Shown piece after piece: positions 16,719 through 25,493 of a DNA stretch of 41,974 nucleotides. This DNA comes from an uncultured bacterium (lineage in GTDB: Bacteria > Krumholzibacteriota > Krumholzibacteriia > LZORAL124-64-63): contig CALMJK010000001.1 of the NCBI GenBank assembly GCA_937864225.1, forward strand, positions 1 to 41,974, given 5' to 3'. Position numbers and translations under genes: made by a program. The notes under the pieces are model-generated. The model did not search any database. It had not been told where the DNA came from and was given only the letters and a program-made list of their open reading frames with translations. How positions within the stretch are numbered: the first letter of the stretch is position 1; every line of letters starts with the position of its first letter.

Positions 16719-18275
16719 TCAAATGTATCTCTTGAGACGGCTCAGCGCTTCCGCCGGCGCGACGCGCCAGCCGCGGCAGGCATAGATCAGGAGATCCGAC
16801 GCGATGGGCCCGTCCGGATCGCCCTGGTGCCGGCCGGCGAGCTCGACCTGTTCGAAGATCCCGCGCAGCGCCTCTTCGTCCAGGCCCACCGCGACGACGA
16901 CGCGCCAGGGACCGCCGGGCGGCAGACCCCAGAGGTGGAAACTGTTGTGCCCGCTCGCCACGGGCGGCATCCAGCGGCCAGCGCCATAGTACCGCAAAGC
17001 GCCCGCCTGGCCGCGGTCACCGGCCATGAGCAGGCACGAGTCGCGGTCCGCCCCGGACAGGCCGGTGACGACCGCGAAGACATCGCCCGCGAACTTCCGC
17101 CAGCCGATGCTGTCGGGAGCGGGGCACGACGACACGTCGAGCCAGCCGGCCCCCTTGGCGGCGGGGGACACGCCCAAGATCCGCTGGCAGACGAGCAGGT
17201 CCTTGGCCGGCACGAGCGGGATCGCCACCGGCGCGAGCGTCAGGCCTCCCACGAGCAGCAGCAGGGCGTAGATCCCGCCTCCGAAACGGCGCGCGCCGGG
17301 CCCGTACCGGGAGATCCAGCCCTCGCCGGCCACGGCCCCCGCGGCCAGCGCCAGGGGCCAGATCGCCACCATCACGCACGGATTGCCCCGGCTCAGAAAG
17401 ACGAGGACGGCCGACACGACGACCGCCACGCCCAGCGGACGGAAGGTGCGCAGCCGCTTGCCCCACAACAGCGCGACCAGTCCGAGCAGCGCAAGCGGCG
17501 TCGCCAGGGGGTGCATGACCAGCACGCCGTCCTTCCAGAAGGCGGCGGCAGGCAGGCCGGCAGGCAGGCCGGCGCGGGCGTTGCGGATGAACTCCAGGGT
17601 GGGCCAGGCGTGGCCGGCCTGCCACGCCAGGTTGGGCAGCACCAGGGCCGTGGCGGCGGCGGCACCGATCCACGCCCACCGGTCGCGCAACAGGCGACGC
17701 TGCGGCGAGAGCAGCAGGCCAATCGCCAAGCTCAGCGGCAGCAGGGCCAGGCTGTACTTGTTGAGCAGGCCCAACCCGATCACGGCCCCCAGCAGGAGCC
17801 AGAGCCGCGGGGTGCCGCCCCGCAGCAGCCGCGCTGCGATGAGCGCGGCCGCCAGCCAGATCGCGATGTTGATGGCGCCCATGGAGTAGAAACAGCCAAG
17901 GGCCAGCACGCCCGGCATGAGACCGACGGCGATGGCGGCGAGCGCCTGGGCAAGCCGCCAGCCACCCATCTCGCGCGCCAGCAGCGCGGCCAAAATCGCC
18001 GCCGCCCCGCTGAGCATGGCGCCGGGGATCCGCAACGCCAGCAGCCCCTCGCCCGCCACCGCCTTCCAGGCCGCGAGCAGGGCGATCGACAGCGGCGGGT
18101 GTTCCACGTAGCCCCAGGCCAAGTGGTCGGCGCAGGCCAGGTGATAGAGCTCGTCCCGCGCGATCCCGAATCGCTCCGCGGCCACCATCTGCACCAGCAC
18201 CACGCCCGCGGCGAAGAGCGGGATCCGGGCGGAGGCGTGCGGCAGGGATGGCGGGGCAAGGTGCGGGAGATTCAT
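16719..18275 (-). CDS. GT-C fold glycosyltransferase (ArnT/PMT, GT39-like)
   Basis: Predicted 518-aa inner-membrane protein with about ten hydrophobic spans and a C-terminal periplasmic domain of ~150 residues. The first loop holds RDELYHLACADHLAWGYVEHPPL: the acidic DE pair and the EHPPL motif are the signature of the PMT/ArnT branch, which transfers sugars from polyprenyl-phosphate donors on the periplasmic side. Acceptor unknown (lipid A, protein or glycolipid). ATG chosen because AGGAA precedes it by 7 nt and MNLPHL begins the conserved part; the open frame extends 20 codons further. It carries a 12-bp tandem duplication coding GLPAGLPA. The fusion gene above starts 57 nt downstream on the same strand and may share its transcript. 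Confidence 0.85.
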   Translation of the reverse strand: MNLPHLAPPSLPHASARIPLFAAGVVLVQMVAAERFGIARDELYHLACADHLAWGYVEHPPLSIALLAAWKAVAGEGLLALRIPGAMLSGAAAILAALLAREMGGWRLAQALAAIAVGLMPGVLALGCFYSMGAINIAIWLAAALIAARLLRGGTPRLWLLLGAVIGLGLLNKYSLALLPLSLAIGLLLSPQRRLLRDRWAWIGAAAATALVLPNLAWQAGHAWPTLEFIRNARAGLPAGLPAAAFWKDGVLVMHPLATPLALLGLVALLWGKRLRTFRPLGVAVVVSAVLVFLSRGNPCVMVAIWPLALAAGAVAGEGWISRYGPGARRFGGGIYALLLLVGGLTLAPVAIPLVPAKDLLVCQRILGVSPAAKGAGWLDVSSCPAPDSIGWRKFAGDVFAVVTGLSGADRDSCLLMAGDRGQAGALRYYGAGRWMPPVASGHNSFHLWGLPPGGPWRVVVAVGLDEEALRGIFEQVELAGRHQGDPDGPIASDLLIYACRGWRVAPAEALSRLKRYI

Positions 18276-18300
18276 GCAGCGGTTCCTTCGGTTCCGGGCA

Positions 18301-18331
18301 GCCCGCGCCGTCGCGGGCGCGAACAAGAATA
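18301..18331 (-). promoter_or_regulatory. Candidate extended -10 and leader hairpin for the GT-C gene
   Basis: On the minus strand TGG-TATTCT (TATTCT at 18331-18326) fits an extended -10 without a clear -35. Just downstream a perfect 7-bp hairpin (GCCCGCG, loop of 4, CGCGGGC; 18301-18318) lies 25-43 nt before the ATG. Both readings are from symmetry and consensus only. Confidence 0.3.
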
Positions 18332-18420
18332 CCACGAATCAGGTACCCGTCCCTCGCGCGGCGGCCCAGCCCTCGGTTGATTCTACCCCGGCCGTGGACC
18401 ACTATACCATGGGGGAAATG

Positions 18421-18438
18421 GGGGGGGAGCGCCCCCCC
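18421..18438 (+). repeat. Perfect G7/C7 hairpin with 4-nt loop in the leader of the acyl-phosphate operon
   Basis: A run of G (eight counting 18420) is followed by AGCG and seven C, giving a pure G:C 7-bp stem about 50 nt upstream of the ATG at 18489. TTGATT at 18377 and TATACC at 18403 just upstream are a weak promoter pair with a 20-nt spacer. If transcribed, the hairpin would be very stable; the homopolymer run could also slip during replication. Confidence 0.5.
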
Positions 18439-18488
18439 GCCGCCCGTCTTCGCGCGGGCAGCCGCCGTTCCCTGGAAGAGAGCGGACG

Positions 18489-20708
18489 ATGTACGACATC
18501 GAAGCCAGTCTCGACGCCCAGATCCTGGCGATCGCGAAGAACCGGCCCACGGTCGTGTTCATCGAGCCGCGCGATCCGCGCGTGATCGAGGCGGCCTGTC
18601 ACCTGACGCGCTTCATCCGCCCGGTTTTTCTCGCCGGGGAGGACGAGGTGCGCAAGGTGATCGACCAGCACCTGCGGCACTTGAGTCCCACCCGCGTGCG
18701 TTTCACGCTGTCTGAGAGCACGTTCATCGACATCGCCGAGCGCGTGGACCTGCGCGAGGAGTTCGCGCGCGCCAGCGTCGAACTGCCTGCCGAGATCGCG
18801 CGCACGCGCGACCTCGCGCAGGCCCGGGAACTGGTGCGGCAGCCGGCCAAATTCGGCATCATGGCGGTGCGCCTCGGCCACGCCGACATGGTGGTGGGCG
18901 GCGCCTCGCACGAGCCGAAGGACTACTTCCGTCCCATGCTGCGCCTGCTGCAGATGCAGCAGATCCAGTGCGAGACCGGCGTGTTCGTCCTGCCCGACGA
19001 TTTCCCGCCGGACATCTACCCGCACAACATCGTCATCTTCGGCGACGTCGGCGTGAACGCCACGACGACGCCGGAGATCCTCGCCTATTGCGCCGTGGGC
19101 ACGTGCGCCGTCGCGCGCGACCTGATTCCCGAGAATGTGCTGCCGACCATCCGCGGCGCGATCGTCTCTTACTCGCACCGCGGGTCCGACGAGGGTCCGG
19201 CCGCCGACCTGGTGCGCCAGGCCATGGAACTGGTGCCCGGCTTCCTGGCGGAACGCGTCGCCATCGGCGCGCGCTACAGCTCGATCCGCATCCACGGGCC
19301 GGTCAAGGTGAGCGTCGCGGTGTCGCGCCGCGCCGCCGCCTACTACCACAACCCCGAGGACAGCGAGCTGGCGGGCGGCACCAACGTCATCATCTGCCCC
19401 AATCTGGACATGGGGAACCTGCTGTACCACCTGTACGCGACGCGGTACCCCACGGCGAAGAAGTTCCCCGCGATGTTCGGCCTGCGCTTCCGCGGCGTGG
19501 ACTTGCCGATGGACGTCTCGGCGGAGGACGCCCGCCTGGCCGTGAAGGCGAGCGTGCTGAGGCTGCACAAATTCGGGCACTGGAGCCGCACCCCGCGCGA
19601 CACGTTCTGCCGGCGCTGGCGGATCCTCGCCGTCAATCCGGGCTCCACGTCCACCAAGATCGCGCTCTACGAGGGGGACCAGGAGGAATTCTCCGCCGAA
19701 CTGCAGCATTCGGCCGAGGAACTGCTCCCGTTCGAGGGACAGCCGATCATCCGGCAGTACGCGCTGCGCAAGGACATCATCCTGCGGGCGCTCGCGGCGC
19801 ACGAACTCGGCGTCGGCGACCTCGACGCCGTGGCCGGGCGCGGCGGCCTGGTGCGCCCCATTCCCCATGGAACCTATACCGTGGACGCGGCCATGCGCGA
19901 GGATCTGCTCGCCGCGGTGGACGGCGACCACGCCTCGAACCTGGGCGCGCTCATCGCGCACGAACTGGTCGGCGACAGCGGCAAGCCGGCGTTCATCGTG
20001 GACCCCGTCGTCGTGGACGAGGTGCCCGAACGGGTCAAGATCACCGGCGTGAAGGAATTGCGGCGCAAGATCATCAGCCACGCGCTCAATCAGATCGCGA
20101 CCGCCCGCCGCTACGCCGAGGAAAACGAGACCTTCTACGAGGACATCAACGTGATCGTGGCCCACATGGGCGGCGGCATCACGATCGGGGCGCACCACAG
20201 GGGACGCTACGTCGACGTCAACAACGGCCTCAACGGCGAAGGGCCGTTCTCCCCCCAGCGGTCGGGCTCGCTGCCGCCGGGGCAGCTCATCGAGCTCTGC
20301 TTCTCCGGCCGCTACACCCGCGACCAACTGCTCCAGTTGAACAAGGGGCGCGGCGGCCTGATCGACCTGCTGGGCACGTCCGATTTCCGCGCAGTCGAGC
20401 GGAGAGTGGCGTCGGCGGACGCGCAGGCCGCGGCGGTCGTGGAGGCGATGACCTACCAGATCGCCAAGCACATAGCAGCGCTTTTGCCCGCTTTCGACGG
20501 CGAGACGGTGGACCGCATCCTGTTGACGGGCGGCCTCGCCCGGTCGCGGCTGCTCGTCGAGGGGATCGAGCGCGCGGTCGTCGCGATGGGCTGCGGCGTG
20601 ACCGTCTATCCTGGCGAGAACGAGATGGCCGCGCTCGTCAAGGGCGCTCTGCGCGTCCTGCAGGGCAAGGAGCAGGCGCGCGTCTATGCCCCCAAGGAGT
20701 CGAGATGA
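18489..20708 (+). CDS. Fusion: phosphotransacylase (PTA/PTB) domain + butyrate kinase
   Basis: Predicted 739 aa. Residues ~1-370 are a phosphate acyltransferase domain: VGVNATTTPEILAYCAV, YSHRGSDEGPAADLV, SELAGGTNVIICPNLDMGNLLY. Residues ~377-739 are a complete butyrate kinase of the acetokinase fold: ILAVNPGSTSTKIALYEG phosphate loop, AHMGGGITIGAH, NNGLNGEGPFSPQRSGSLP, and RILLTGGLA near the end. Length of the second half (363 aa) matches free-standing Buk. Together the halves would convert acyl-CoA + Pi to acyl-phosphate and then to carboxylate + ATP, or the reverse. ATG follows GGAAGAG by about 9 nt. The stop overlaps the next gene (ATGA), a separate Ptb, so the fused transferase domain looks redundant or of different chain specificity. 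C2/C4/branched preference cannot be told. Confidence 0.88.
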   Translation: MYDIEASLDAQILAIAKNRPTVVFIEPRDPRVIEAACHLTRFIRPVFLAGEDEVRKVIDQHLRHLSPTRVRFTLSESTFIDIAERVDLREEFARASVELPAEIARTRDLAQARELVRQPAKFGIMAVRLGHADMVVGGASHEPKDYFRPMLRLLQMQQIQCETGVFVLPDDFPPDIYPHNIVIFGDVGVNATTTPEILAYCAVGTCAVARDLIPENVLPTIRGAIVSYSHRGSDEGPAADLVRQAMELVPGFLAERVAIGARYSSIRIHGPVKVSVAVSRRAAAYYHNPEDSELAGGTNVIICPNLDMGNLLYHLYATRYPTAKKFPAMFGLRFRGVDLPMDVSAEDARLAVKASVLRLHKFGHWSRTPRDTFCRRWRILAVNPGSTSTKIALYEGDQEEFSAELQHSAEELLPFEGQPIIRQYALRKDIILRALAAHELGVGDLDAVAGRGGLVRPIPHGTYTVDAAMREDLLAAVDGDHASNLGALIAHELVGDSGKPAFIVDPVVVDEVPERVKITGVKELRRKIISHALNQIATARRYAEENETFYEDINVIVAHMGGGITIGAHHRGRYVDVNNGLNGEGPFSPQRSGSLPPGQLIELCFSGRYTRDQLLQLNKGRGGLIDLLGTSDFRAVERRVASADAQAAAVVEAMTYQIAKHIAALLPAFDGETVDRILLTGGLARSRLLVEGIERAVVAMGCGVTVYPGENEMAALVKGALRVLQGKEQARVYAPKESR

Positions 20709-21628
20709 ACAAGATCCGCACGCTCGACCAACTCGTTGCCTCTCTGCGGGGAATTCCGCCCCGGCGGATCGCGGTGGCGGCCGGCCAGGACCCGAACTCG
20801 CTCCAGGCGGCCGCTCGCGCCGCCCGCGAGCAGATCGCCCTGGTCACGCTCCTGGGCGAGCGGGCGCGCATCGAGGCGCTTTGTCGCGAGCACGAGATCG
20901 ATGCGGGGATTTTCACCATCGTGGACGAGCCCGACGTCGCGCGGGCCGGCGCGCGGGCGCGCGACATGGTGCGCGAGGGGCAAGCCGACGTGCTGATGAA
21001 GGGGCTGATCGGCACCGACAAATACATGAAGCTGATCCTGGACAAGGAACGAGGGCTGCTGCCTGCCGGGAACGTGCTGACGCATCTGGCGGTCCTCGAC
21101 ATTCCGGCTTACCAGAAGAAGCACGGCAAACTGCTCTTCGTCTCGGACGTCGCGGTCATTCCGCAACCGGATCTTTCGACGAAGGTGAAGATGCTGACCT
21201 ACTGCATCGAGGCTGCGCGAAGCTTCGGCATCGAGCGGCCGCGCGCCGCGCTGATCACGGCCAACGAGAAGGTCAGCGAGAAGATGCCGGCCACGCTGGA
21301 CGCCGCCATCATCGCCAAGATGGCCGAGCGCGGTCAAATCGGCGACGCGATCGTCGACGGCCCCTTGGCCCTCGACGTGGCGATCTCGCCGGAGGCCTGC
21401 GCAATCAAGGGCCTCGCGAGCCCGGTGGGCGGAGCGGCCGACATCCTGATCTTTCCGAACATCGAGGCGGGAAACGTCTTCTACAAGGCCGCGACACACC
21501 TGGCGGGCGGGCGCCTGGCCGGCGTGGTTTTCGGCACGTCCGCGCCGTGCGTCCTGACGAGCCGCGCGGACGACGAGGAATCGAAGTACCTGTCGATCGC
21601 CCTCGGCTGCCGGCTCGCGCGGGGCTAA
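20705..21628 (+). CDS. ptb: Phosphate butyryltransferase
   Basis: Predicted 307-aa cytoplasmic enzyme exchanging CoA and phosphate on butyryl- or branched-chain acyl groups. Typical length and motifs: ADVLMKGLIGTDKYMKLILD, LLFVSDVAVIPQPDLSTKVKM, AALITANEKVSEKMPATLDA, VDGPLALDVAISPEA, and the phosphate/CoA site SPVGGAADILIFPNIEAGNVFYK. The MKGLIGTD block is characteristic of Ptb rather than Pta. ATG overlaps the upstream kinase stop (ATGA), with AAGGAG in front, so kinase and transferase are made together. Ends 30 nt before an intrinsic terminator. Similar ptb-buk pairs serve butyrate or branched-chain fatty acid metabolism in Clostridium, Bacillus and Enterococcus. Confidence 0.93.
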   Translation: MNKIRTLDQLVASLRGIPPRRIAVAAGQDPNSLQAAARAAREQIALVTLLGERARIEALCREHEIDAGIFTIVDEPDVARAGARARDMVREGQADVLMKGLIGTDKYMKLILDKERGLLPAGNVLTHLAVLDIPAYQKKHGKLLFVSDVAVIPQPDLSTKVKMLTYCIEAARSFGIERPRAALITANEKVSEKMPATLDAAIIAKMAERGQIGDAIVDGPLALDVAISPEACAIKGLASPVGGAADILIFPNIEAGNVFYKAATHLAGGRLAGVVFGTSAPCVLTSRADDEESKYLSIALGCRLARG

Positions 21629-21657
21629 CGGTCGCCGGACGATTTCCGCGGTCATGA

Positions 21658-21690
21658 CGCCGGGTCGCGCGCGGCCCGGCGATTTTCTTT
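21658..21690 (+). terminator. Intrinsic terminator after ptb
   Basis: CGCCGGG (21658-21664), 10-nt loop, CCCGGCG (21675-21681), then ATTTTCTTT. It is the best stem-plus-U-tract in the window and separates the acyl-phosphate operon from the rnf operon. The 135 nt between it and rnfC hold only a weak promoter-like pair (TTCTTT and TACTAC, spacer 18, overlapping the U-tract). Confidence 0.8.
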
Positions 21691-21825
21691 GGGCGGCGCG
21701 CGACCGAATACTACCTTTGCCCCGCGCAGAGGCGGAGCGGCGACTCGGCCGTTCCGGCGCCCCGCGCCAAGGCCAGGCGACGCGCCGACGCCGACCGACT
21801 CGATGTCAACCGCGGCGAACAAGCT

Positions 21826-23187
21826 GTGAACGCTCATCGGACCTTCCGCGGCGGCGTCCACCCGCCCGAGTCGAAAGAGCTCACCGAACACGAGGCCATC
21901 CGCGCCATGCCGGCGCCGTGCCGCGTCGTCGTGCCCCTGCGCCAGCACCTGGGCGCGCCGGCGAAGGCGATCGTGGCGGTCGGCGACCGCGTGGCCGAGG
22001 GACAGCCGATCGCGGAACCGGGCGGCTTTGTGTCGGCACCGGTGCACGCCCCGATCGCCGGCGAGGTGACCTTCGTCGGGCCCCGCGCCCACCCCGGCGG
22101 CTTCCCGTGCGAGAGCGTGGTGATCGAGGCGCGCGACGGCGTCGGGCCCGCGGCGACGGACGGCGCACCGCCGCCCTGGCGCCTGCCCGGCGCGAGCGCC
22201 GACTGGGAGCGGATGACCCGCGCCGAGCTGACGGCGCTCATCCGCGAGGCCGGCATCGTCGGGCTCGGCGGCGCCGCCTTCCCCACGCACGTCAAACTTT
22301 CCCCCCCGGCGGGCAAACCGATCGATCTCTTGGTGATCAACGGCGCGGAATGCGAGCCGTTCTTGACCTGCGATCACCGCGTCATGCTCGAAGAGACGGC
22401 CGCCGTCGTCACCGGCGTGCGGATCCTCAAGCGCGCGCTGGGTGTGCCGCGCGCCATCATCGGCGTCGAAGGCAACAAGCCGGACGCCATCGCCCGTTTG
22501 GGCGAGGCCTGCGCGCTCGACGACGGCATCGAGGTGGTCGCCTGTCGCGTGAAGTACCCTCAAGGCGCGGAGAAGCAGCTCATCAACGCGCTGACCGGGC
22601 GCGAGGTGCCGCCCCCGCCGGGCCTGCCGCTGGACGTCGGCGTCGTGGTGCAGAACGTGGGTACGGCGGCCGCCGTGGCGCGCGCCGTGACCGCGGGACT
22701 GCCGCTCTATGAACGGGTGGTCACGGTCTCGGGATCGGCCATTGCTCGCCCCTCGAACGTGCGCGTGCGCATCGGCACGCCGCTGCGGGACATCATCGAC
22801 TTCTGCGGCGGCCTGGCCTCGCCCCCCGCCAAGGTCGTCATGGGCGGGCCCATGATGGGCGCCTCCCTGACGGATCTGGACGTGCCGGTTGTGAAGGCCA
22901 CGTCGGGTCTGCTTTTCTTCACGAGGCATGAGTGCCCGGACTCGACGCCGCACGCCTGCATCCGCTGCGGCCGCTGCGGCGAGGCGTGTCCGCTCTGCCT
23001 GCAGCCGAGCGAGATCGCGCTGCGCGTCGAGATCGGAGACCTGGACGCCGCGCAGGCGCTGCACATCCAGGAGTGCATGGAGTGCGGCACCTGCGCCTAC
23101 ATCTGTCCCTCCAATCGCTGGCTCGTCCAGCAAGTGAGACTCGGCAAGGCGAAGCTCCATGACCGCAAGCAGCAACGCAGCGCCTGA
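21826..23187 (+). CDS. rnfC: Rnf complex subunit C (NADH-dehydrogenase-like, two [4Fe-4S])
   Basis: Predicted 453-aa peripheral subunit that exchanges electrons with NAD(H) on the cytoplasmic face. The conserved FRGGVHPPESKELT opening fixes the start upstream of any ATG; GTG at 21826 is the only fit, although its ribosome site is poor. Flavin/NADH region IVGLGGAAFPTHVKL, INGAECEPFLTCDHRVM. Cluster ligands C378/C381/C384/C388 and C417/C420/C423/C427. Length matches the short clostridial/FCB RnfC without the Ala/Lys repeat tail of gammaproteobacteria. The C-terminus overlaps rnfD by 29 nt. First gene of rnfCDGEAB, which couples ferredoxin:NAD+ electron transfer to Na+ or H+ translocation. Confidence 0.95.
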   Translation: MNAHRTFRGGVHPPESKELTEHEAIRAMPAPCRVVVPLRQHLGAPAKAIVAVGDRVAEGQPIAEPGGFVSAPVHAPIAGEVTFVGPRAHPGGFPCESVVIEARDGVGPAATDGAPPPWRLPGASADWERMTRAELTALIREAGIVGLGGAAFPTHVKLSPPAGKPIDLLVINGAECEPFLTCDHRVMLEETAAVVTGVRILKRALGVPRAIIGVEGNKPDAIARLGEACALDDGIEVVACRVKYPQGAEKQLINALTGREVPPPPGLPLDVGVVVQNVGTAAAVARAVTAGLPLYERVVTVSGSAIARPSNVRVRIGTPLRDIIDFCGGLASPPAKVVMGGPMMGASLTDLDVPVVKATSGLLFFTRHECPDSTPHACIRCGRCGEACPLCLQPSEIALRVEIGDLDAAQALHIQECMECGTCAYICPSNRWLVQQVRLGKAKLHDRKQQRSA

Positions 23188-24238
23188 GGGTGCCCCTGTT
23201 TCCGCCCCGCCGCCCGCGGACAAGGTCGGCGCGTCGGCGCGCCCCACGCTTCGCGTGGGGCCCTCGCCGCACCTCCACGGTCCCGAGACCGTGCCGCGGA
23301 TCATGCGCTGGGTGTTCCTGGCGCTGTTGCCGGCGGCGCTCGTCTCGGTCTGGTTCTTTGGCGCGTCGGCGGTGAAGGTGCTGACGCTCTCGACGCTCTT
23401 CTGTCTCGGCGTCGAGTGGCTCTGTCTGCGCCTAATGCGCACGCCCGGCGCGCTCTCGGACTGGTCGGCGGCGGTCACGGGCCTGCTGCTGGGCATGAAC
23501 CTGCCCCCCACGGCGCCCTGGTGGCTCATCCTGGCCGGCGCGATCGTCGCGATCGTCGTGGCCAAGCATCTGTTCGGCGGCCTGGGCGGGAACATCTTCA
23601 ATCCGGCCCTCACCGCGCGCGTCTTCCTGCTGGTCTCGTGGCCCACCTACATGACGACGTGGCTGAAGCCGGGTCAGCGTCAGTGGCTGGCGCCGGGAAC
23701 GGACCTGGCCGGCATCACCGAGGCCACGCCGCTGGGCCTGCTCAAGGAGGGTCGCCTGTCCGAGCTGAGCGCCGGCGCCTCCGACCTGCTGCTCGGCAAT
23801 CTGGGCGGCAGCGTCGGCGAGATCTCCGCCCTGGCGCTTCTGATCGGGGCGGCGGCGCTGCTGTGGAAGCGGATCATCACCTGGGAGATCCCGGCGGCGT
23901 TCATCGGGACCGTCGCGGCGGTGACCGGGCTGGCCTACGCCATCGGCGGCCCCGAGCGCTATCTCGCTCCGCACCTGCACGTGCTGGCCGGCGGCCTCTT
24001 CCTGGGCGCCTTCTTCATGGCGACCGACATGGTCACGTGCCCGATCACCTACCGCGGCCGGCTGATCTTCGGGGCCGGGTGCGGCCTGCTGACCGCGGTG
24101 ATCCGGTTGTGGGGCGGCTATCCCGAGGGGGTCAGTTTCGCGATCCTGCTGATGAACGCGGGGACGCCGATGATCGACCACTACTTGCGGCCGCGGACCT
24201 TCGGGACCGCGACCGCGCGGCAGGGGGCGACGTCGTGA
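23159..24238 (+). CDS. rnfD: Rnf complex subunit D (covalent FMN membrane subunit)
   Basis: Predicted 359-aa integral membrane protein, ten or so spans, part of the ion channel. A ~45-residue Ala/Pro-rich cytosolic head precedes the first span (PRIMRWVFLALLPA). The motif for covalent FMN on Thr reads TEATPL (T190); the residue before AT is Glu where Gly or Ser is common. Other family marks: NIFNPALTARVFLLVSWP, FFMATDMVTCPITYRGR, GYPEGVSFAILLMNAGTPMID. ATG lies inside the end of rnfC, giving the largest overlap in the operon (29 nt). Needs the ApbE encoded at the operon end for flavinylation. Confidence 0.94.
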   Translation: MTASSNAAPEGAPVSAPPPADKVGASARPTLRVGPSPHLHGPETVPRIMRWVFLALLPAALVSVWFFGASAVKVLTLSTLFCLGVEWLCLRLMRTPGALSDWSAAVTGLLLGMNLPPTAPWWLILAGAIVAIVVAKHLFGGLGGNIFNPALTARVFLLVSWPTYMTTWLKPGQRQWLAPGTDLAGITEATPLGLLKEGRLSELSAGASDLLLGNLGGSVGEISALALLIGAAALLWKRIITWEIPAAFIGTVAAVTGLAYAIGGPERYLAPHLHVLAGGLFLGAFFMATDMVTCPITYRGRLIFGAGCGLLTAVIRLWGGYPEGVSFAILLMNAGTPMIDHYLRPRTFGTATARQGATS

Positions 24239-24876
24239 TCAGACTGATGGGGCGCTACGTCCTCGTGCTGGGCGCCATCTGCCTCGTCGCGGCGGCGGCG
24301 CTGGCCGCCGTGTTCGAGGTCACGAAGGATCCGATCGCCGCTTCGCGCGCCGCCGTGGAACGACAGGCGATCCAGACGGTGCTGCCGGCCTTCGACCAGG
24401 TCGGCACGGCGCCGGCCCCCGCGGCGACAGGCGGCACTCGGCTGCTCGCCCTCTACCCCGCCTGGAGCAGCGGCCAGTTCGTCGGGGCGGCCGTCAAGGT
24501 CGTGGACGCCGGCGGCTACGGCGGCGACGTGACCATCATGGTGGGCGTCGACGCGAATCTGAAGGTGCACGCCATCCGGCTGCTCTCCCACAAGGAGACG
24601 CCGGGCCTGGGCAGCAAATTGGGCGAGCCGAAATTCGCCGGTCAATTCAGCGGGCTGGAGGTTCCGGCCGCCGGACTGCGCGTGGTCAAGGACGGCGGCT
24701 CCGTGCAGGCGATCACGGGCGCGACGATCTCGTCACGGTGCGCGGCGCGGGCCGCCACGGCCGCCGTGCAGGCGGTGCGCGAGCGCGCCGCCGAGCTGGC
24801 GGCCCCGCCCGCGGTCGAACCGGGGGCCGCGCCGGCTGCGGCCGTCGCGGCCGGCCAGGGAGGCGCGCATGGCTAG
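24235..24876 (+). CDS. rnfG: Rnf complex subunit G (periplasmic covalent FMN subunit)
   Basis: Predicted 213 aa with one N-terminal membrane anchor (RYVLVLGAICLVAAAALAAV) and a periplasmic FMN-binding domain. HKETPGLGSKL and the flavinylation motif TGATISS (Thr164 carries FMN in the family) are clear. The C-terminal ~40 residues are an Ala/Pro linker with no domain. GTG overlaps the rnfD stop (GTGA) behind GGGGGCGA. The 3' end overlaps rnfE by 8 nt. Passes electrons between RnfD and the RnfA/E iron-sulfur site. Confidence 0.94.
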   Translation: MIRLMGRYVLVLGAICLVAAAALAAVFEVTKDPIAASRAAVERQAIQTVLPAFDQVGTAPAPAATGGTRLLALYPAWSSGQFVGAAVKVVDAGGYGGDVTIMVGVDANLKVHAIRLLSHKETPGLGSKLGEPKFAGQFSGLEVPAAGLRVVKDGGSVQAITGATISSRCAARAATAAVQAVRERAAELAAPPAVEPGAAPAAAVAAGQGGAHG

Positions 24877-25492
24877 CGGCGTTTCGCTCGACCGCGAGTT
24901 CACGAAGGGATTCGTGCGGGAAAACCCCCTGTTCATCCTCGTGCTCGGAACCTGTCCGTCGCTGGCCACGAGCACGACGCTCTTCAACGGCTTCGGCATG
25001 GGCATCGCGGCCACCTTCGTGCTGGTCTGCTCGAACATCGTGATCAGCCTGCTGCGCAAGTTCATCCCCGACGGGGTGCGCATCCCGGCCTTCATCGTGG
25101 TCATCGCCTCGTTCGTGACCATGGTGGACCTGCTGATGGAGGGCTTCGTCTTCTCGCTGCACCAGTCGCTGGGCGTGTTCATCCCGCTGATCGTGGTGAA
25201 CTGCATCATCCTCGGCCGCGCCGAGGCGTTCGCCAGCAAGAACGGCGTGCTGCGCTCGGCGCTGGACGGTCTGGGCATGGGGCTGGGCTTCATGGCCGCG
25301 CTGGTGGTGATGGGAACGATCCGCGAGATCCTGGGCAACGGCACGCTGATGGCCGGCACGCCGTACGAGTTCGCGCCGTTCGGCGAGGGGTTCAAGGCGA
25401 GCCCGGTGCTCGTCATGACCCTGCCTCCGGGCGCGTTCCTGACCCTCGGCCTGCTCATGGCGGGCGTCAAGCGCCTGGGCGAGAGGTCCTGA
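24869..25492 (+). CDS. rnfE: Rnf complex subunit E
   Basis: Predicted 207-aa integral membrane subunit with six spans. Typical RnfE sequence: FVRENPLFILVLGTCPSLATST, IRIPAFIVVIASFVTMVDLLMEG matched by RIPAFIVVIASFVTMVDLL, IPLIVVNCIILGRAEAFASKN, LGNGTL. The cysteines in GTCPSLA and NCIILGRAEAF are those that, with RnfA, hold the membrane-embedded [2Fe-2S] cluster in structures of the family. GGGAGG lies 6 nt before the ATG. One base separates its stop from rnfA. Confidence 0.95.
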   Translation: MASGVSLDREFTKGFVRENPLFILVLGTCPSLATSTTLFNGFGMGIAATFVLVCSNIVISLLRKFIPDGVRIPAFIVVIASFVTMVDLLMEGFVFSLHQSLGVFIPLIVVNCIILGRAEAFASKNGVLRSALDGLGMGLGFMAALVVMGTIREILGNGTLMAGTPYEFAPFGEGFKASPVLVMTLPPGAFLTLGLLMAGVKRLGERS

Positions 25493-25493
25493 G

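Noticed and set aside
17547..17573. Tandem 12-bp repeat (GGCAGGCAGGCC twice)
   Set aside because: In frame inside the GT-C gene, coding GLPAGLPA; a local duplication without sign of regulatory use.
15000..18380. A 1126-codon plus-strand open frame
   Set aside because: Antisense to the Mur-ligase fusion and the GT-C gene, both with clear family motifs. Its product is Arg/Gly/His-rich low-complexity sequence typical of GC-driven shadow frames.
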